Below, piece by piece: positions 60,930 to 64,000 of a DNA stretch of 64,000 nt; the first letter of the stretch is position 1, and every line of letters begins with the position of its first letter. Origin of the DNA: Castor canadensis. Taxonomy: Eukaryota > Chordata > Mammalia > Rodentia > Castoridae. Under the pieces are notes generated by a model. The model was not told the DNA's origin. It was given only the letters and a program-made list of their open reading frames with translations, and did not search any database. The stretch spans positions 15,125,014 to 15,189,013 of the forward strand of contig NC_133403.1 in NCBI RefSeq assembly GCF_047511655.1, read 5' to 3'. The translations under genes and the position numbers were made by a program.

Positions 60930-61730
60930 TCATCCCATCCTTAAAAACAGAAATGGTGGATCATTGCCTTTGGTATGCTACTGTCCAAGACCAAGGCAGG
61001 ATTAAATTCTCTGGCTTCAGCTGAATTTAACAGAATAAACATGAGTGAGACAGCCGACTTGCCAGGACACTGGGAAGCACTGAGCAGAGGGGGCTCTCAA
61101 GGAAAGAGTGCCGCATTTTTGGGGGAAGGAGGCTGGGGAAGATGTCCTTTTTCAGGAGTCCAGGCACTAATAGCCTACGACAAGACAAAGGTCTTGTGGG
61201 TGCGGTCTCCCACCCGTGGGTGTGGCACCCACACTTCTGCGCCCAGATTGGCCACTGCAGCAGCTTCCTGGAGCTGCCAGGCCCCCTGTGAAGCAACACT
61301 GCACACGTTTGCGCTGGGTTCTTGAGTTGGAGCCCTGCCAGAGGCGGGGACCCCAAGCAGATAGCACCCTGGGTGGTGGAACCCCAGCCTCAGAACCTCC
61401 AGGGATGTGGTCTCTGAGTCTGGGGGCTTCCCTCGTGCTCAGCTGGCAGAAGCAGCTCCAAATGCAGTTGCTTTGGAATAACAGAATGTGTCAGGTTCTA
61501 ATAATTGAGGTGGTCGGGGACAAAGAGGAGCCCCAACGTGGGTCACTGTCAGTCAAGCCCCTCAATCCAGTTGGCAGGTCTGGAAAGCAGAAGGAACACT
61601 CCATTCCTGGCCCATAGAGAGCCACGTGGCCAACTTCCCAGCCAGGGCCCAAGGTCAGAGAAAGCTGACTTCTTCTGGCACAAATGGCTGTATCCCTTGA
61701 GCCAAATCCAACAGCTCTTTTCTTTTTGTA
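60930..61730. other. GC-richer block with no identified gene
   Basis: Open frames occur on both strands (60975-61325, 61216-61617, 61027-61356), but they overlap one another, resemble nothing known and look like chance frames in GC-rich DNA. The part 61490-61680 recurs at 62805-62970. Confidence 0.45.
61490..61680 (+). repeat. Direct repeat in the GC-richer block, left copy
   Basis: TAATAATTGAGGTGGTCGGG, then CACTGTCAGTCAAGCCCCTC, a TGGCAGGTCTGGAAAGCAG stretch and CACGTGGCCAACTTCC. It aligns with 62805-62970. Confidence 0.75.
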
Positions 61731-61752
61731 TTCAGGGGTTTTTGTTTGTTTG

Positions 61753-61955
61753 GTACTGGGGTTTGAACTCAGGGGCAACATCTTGAGCCACTCTACCAGT
61801 CCTTTTGTATGATAGGTTTTTTTTTTCTCCTTTGGAGATAGGATCTTGGGAATTATTTCCCTGGGCTGGCTGCTTTGAAACTTGATCTTTCTGATCTCTG
61901 CCTCCTGAGTAGCTAGGATTCTCACAGGCTCAAGTCACCATTGCCTGGCTGTATT
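61753..61955 (-). mobile_element. Composite ID-B1 SINE
   Basis: Reverse orientation: GGTACTGGGGTTTGAACTCA and GAGCCACTCTACCAGTCC (ID-like part), a T-rich spacer, then CTGATCTCTGCCTCCTGAGT, AGCTAGGATTCTCACAGG and a CCTGGCT end (B1-like part). The most complete SINE of its type here. Confidence 0.88.
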
Positions 61956-61959
61956 AGTT

Positions 61960-62060
61960 ATTTTTGAGATAGGGTCTAGTGAACTATTTGCCTGAGGCCG
62001 GTTTTGAATTGTGGTGCCCAGTCTCCTGCATACTGGGTGTCTTCTGGCTCCAGTGTCTCT
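61960..62060 (-). mobile_element. B1-type SINE fragment
   Basis: TTTTTGAGATAGGGTCTAGT, then GCCTGAGGCCGGTTTTGAAT, immediately next to the composite SINE and in the same orientation. Confidence 0.65.
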
Positions 62061-62365
62061 ACCCTACTACTGCAGAAGCCTCTCTGGAGAGATGGTTTTC
62101 AAACCTGGGTGCATCTGCACTTCCCCCAATCTCCACCACCAGGATCCTGCTCTGCTGGAAGAAGCAGCTGTAAATGAAAGTCGTTTGTCCAGTGTTGGAG
62201 GCAGAAGACTTGCACAGGCATGCCCCAGGATTTTCTGGGGTAAATCCTCAAAAGCAGATGGTCTGCCTGCCTAGTGCATCACTTAACACTTTTGCCTTAC
62301 AAGCTTCCTATATAGGGGTGGCAAGGTGCTCATTTCCCAATAGCCAGGTTCCTTTGAAAATAACT

Positions 62366-62440
62366 TTATAAAAGAAAGCAAATGGAAAGGAGAGAAGGAG
62401 AGGGAGGAGAAGAGGGGTGCTGGAAAGAGGAGGCCAAAAT
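62366..62440 (+). repeat. Polypurine tract
   Basis: About 75 bases almost only A and G (GGAGAGAAGGAGAGGGAGGA region). Low complexity. Confidence 0.8.
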
Positions 62441-62804
62441 AAAGGGTCCAGGGTCTGTCAGAGTCACAAAAGTGGAGCAGAAGTTCTGTTCATTACTGCC
62501 CATCTGTACTGGGAGCTAGGATGGAGCCTGGCTTGAGTGCTGAGTGCAATGGGAAACTGAGCACCTCAGCAGGCAGACCTTAGGTCACCTTTCGCTCCCA
62601 AGTCCCAATCGCCCAAGTCTCTACAAGCTTACAGCTGTCAGGATCAGAAAACCAAAAGGTTCTTTCCTTTGCAGCCCATTGGGCTTCTTTCCACCTACCA
62701 TAGTGTGAGGGGACAGGTTTGTTTGTGCAGGCAGGGAAACAGAAACTGAAGAGGTTAAGTCTGCACCTGGAGATTGAGTCACCGACATAGATGAAGAGTG
62801 TCCT

Positions 62805-62970
62805 GCTCCTATAATTGAGGTGGTTGGAGGAAGAGGAGACCTGACACAAGTAACTGTCAGCAAAGTCCCTTGAGCCAGCTCACAGGTTGGGAAGCAAGAG
62901 GATACTGCTTCTGGTCCACTGAGAGCAGCCTGGCCACCTTCCTGACCTGGAGTTCTGTTTTCCAGAGAGC
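62805..62970 (+). repeat. Direct repeat in the GC-richer block, right copy
   Basis: CCTATAATTGAGGTGGTTGG, then AACTGTCAGCAAAGTCCCTT, a CACAGGTTGGGAAGCAAG stretch and CAGCCTGGCCACCTTCC. About 1.3 kb from the left copy. Confidence 0.75.
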
Positions 62971-63172
62971 ACCAGTGGGTTTTGGCACACATGGTGTAGA
63001 AGACAGACTGGAAAGGAACCCACAGCATCCCTCTGACTGGGACAGGTGGGAGGTGAGGACCAGCACAGCAGTAGCTCCACCAGCCTTAGCTCCATTCCTG
63101 GTTACCTGTCATAAAGGTAACCCTTTTCTTTCAGTATGGTCTTCTACCTTGACCCAAGATAGTTTGCATAGT

Positions 63173-63247
63173 TAAGTGGTGATCTAGTGTCTAGGATTCA
63201 GCACTTTCACTGCTACTATGGCTTGTGTTTGAGTCCCAGTCAGGGAA
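63173..63247 (+). pseudogene. tRNA-Glu-like pseudogene
   Basis: Follows the tRNA-Glu order: GTGGTGATCTAGTGTCTAGG (D-arm and A box), GATTCAGCACTTTCACTGCT (anticodon stem-loop with TTC), then GTGTTTGAGTCCCAGTCAGG and GAA. The 5' acceptor strand no longer pairs with the 3' strand, and there are about three extra bases in the variable region, so it is not a working tRNA. It could also be a relic of a tRNA-Glu-derived SINE, but no SINE body is visible. Confidence 0.78.
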
Positions 63248-63359
63248 GGAAGTCTTTTTGCCACCACAGGCTTGCTCTTCAATTTTGTCCACCTCAAGGT
63301 CTAGAAGCAACACAGCCTACATCCCGAATCACAAAATGACAAAAAGCTTCAGGTAGGGC

Positions 63360-63570
63360 TCAGGTTTTGCTTGGCAGTATAGGCCAAGCTTGTGAAGTTG
63401 TGGTGGACCTGCTGGACTGCAACTCATCAGCACTCATCCCCAGTCCGGGTCCATTCATGACAGAGGATTCATGCACAGCCAGAGACGTCAGTTCTAATCC
63501 GTTCTCAATTAAAAAGCCAAACCAACAAATAAAAAACAACAAAAACACTAACCAAAGAACAAACACCTGA
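63360..63570. other. Sequence with an A-rich right end
   Basis: An unrecognised stretch ends in an A/C-rich run (63510-63567: AAAAAGCCAAACCAACAAAT and onward). It may be a retroposed fragment with a degraded tail. No target-site duplication was confirmed. Confidence 0.3.
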
Positions 63571-64000
63571 ACAATGAAGGACAAGAAAGAAAAACAGGTC
63601 ACACTAAGTGGAGGGCACAAAAGGGAGGGGGAGAGTAAAAAAAGGAAGTAAAGAAGATAAATATGGGTGATGTCCTTTCGATGCAAGAATGAATATAGAA
63701 TTTTTAAGCCTGTTGAACTCACCTAAAGAGGAAGACTAAGGTAGAAAGTAGAAAAATGAAGGTGATGAACCATTTCAGGATACAACACATAAATACATGG
63801 AAATGTCATAATGACACTCTATAGGTACCTTAAACTAACAAAATGTTTCTCTTTTTTCCCAGAAACAGGGCAAAGGAAGGTAAAAACAGGTCCTGTCTTG
63901 GGGTTGATACCAGTGGGATGGAGGAGAATATAAGGAAAAGGAGTAAGAGGGTGAATATGGTGGAAATATTACAAACTCATGTATGAAGACGGAAAGGTGA
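63570..64000 (+). mobile_element. L1 3' end (older family), runs off the window
   Basis: The last 120 bases (GTTGATACCAGTGGGATGGA onward, with GGGTGAATATGGTGG) align with 57935-58050. The upstream part is the G/A-rich 3' UTR type. Confidence 0.65.

Noticed and set aside
60975..61617. Overlapping frames of 110-133 residues in GC-rich DNA
   Set aside because: Several frames on both strands are open at once, none resembles a known protein, and GC-rich DNA gives such frames by chance.
62621..63028. A 135-residue minus-strand frame
   Set aside because: It overlaps the direct repeat and other open frames, with no recognisable domain.

Overview
This is a 64 kb piece of rodent nuclear DNA, almost entirely non-coding. 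The L1 elements, the B1-type SINEs, and composite SINEs that join an ID/tRNA-like part to a B1-like part (58521-58671, 61753-61955) point to a rodent outside the mouse/rat group. A beaver/kangaroo-rat-like (castorimorph) or squirrel-related genome fits best. This is inference from repeat style, not a species identification.

Region by region. Positions 1-11270 hold two decayed L1 elements in the same orientation. The first has its 5' UTR, ORF1 and the start of ORF2, then stops. The second runs from a pyrimidine-rich 5' UTR to a G-rich 3' UTR. Positions 11270-15020 hold the 3' end of SKA3 on the + strand: two coding exons with good splice sites and the stop codon, plus intronic repeats. Tail to tail with it at 15675-16178 (- strand) is an intronless SAP18 copy that keeps 149 of the usual 153 codons and ends in a SINE. 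SKA3 and SAP18 are also tail-to-tail neighbours in human 13q12, so an intronless copy here is unexpected. Positions 16.2-22.0 kb hold old unassigned DNA with a MIR relic and a short direct duplication.

Positions 22035-41455 form the most striking part: about 19.4 kb made of some 19 whole or partial copies of one unit of about 1.6 kb, 12 in one orientation (F) and 7 in the other (R), with many inversion and deletion junctions. One unit contains two MIR-like halves around a (CA)n tract, a minisatellite grown from a B1-like core motif, and a block with a CCAAT box, a CRE-like site, a TATA-like site and, in several copies, a consensus splice donor. The unit may have spread as a small non-coding transcription cassette. 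This is inference.

Positions 43.6-53.4 kb are AT-rich and hold a second, older tandem repeat with a period of about 1.5 kb, unrelated in sequence as far as can be read, with shorter relatives around 45.7-48.2 kb. Positions 53.4-64 kb hold pieces of older L1s, a possible LTR, SINEs, two tRNA-derived pseudogenes (Asn-like and Glu-like) and a GC-richer stretch with internal direct repeats. The only genuine protein-gene exons I can support are the two SKA3 exons.
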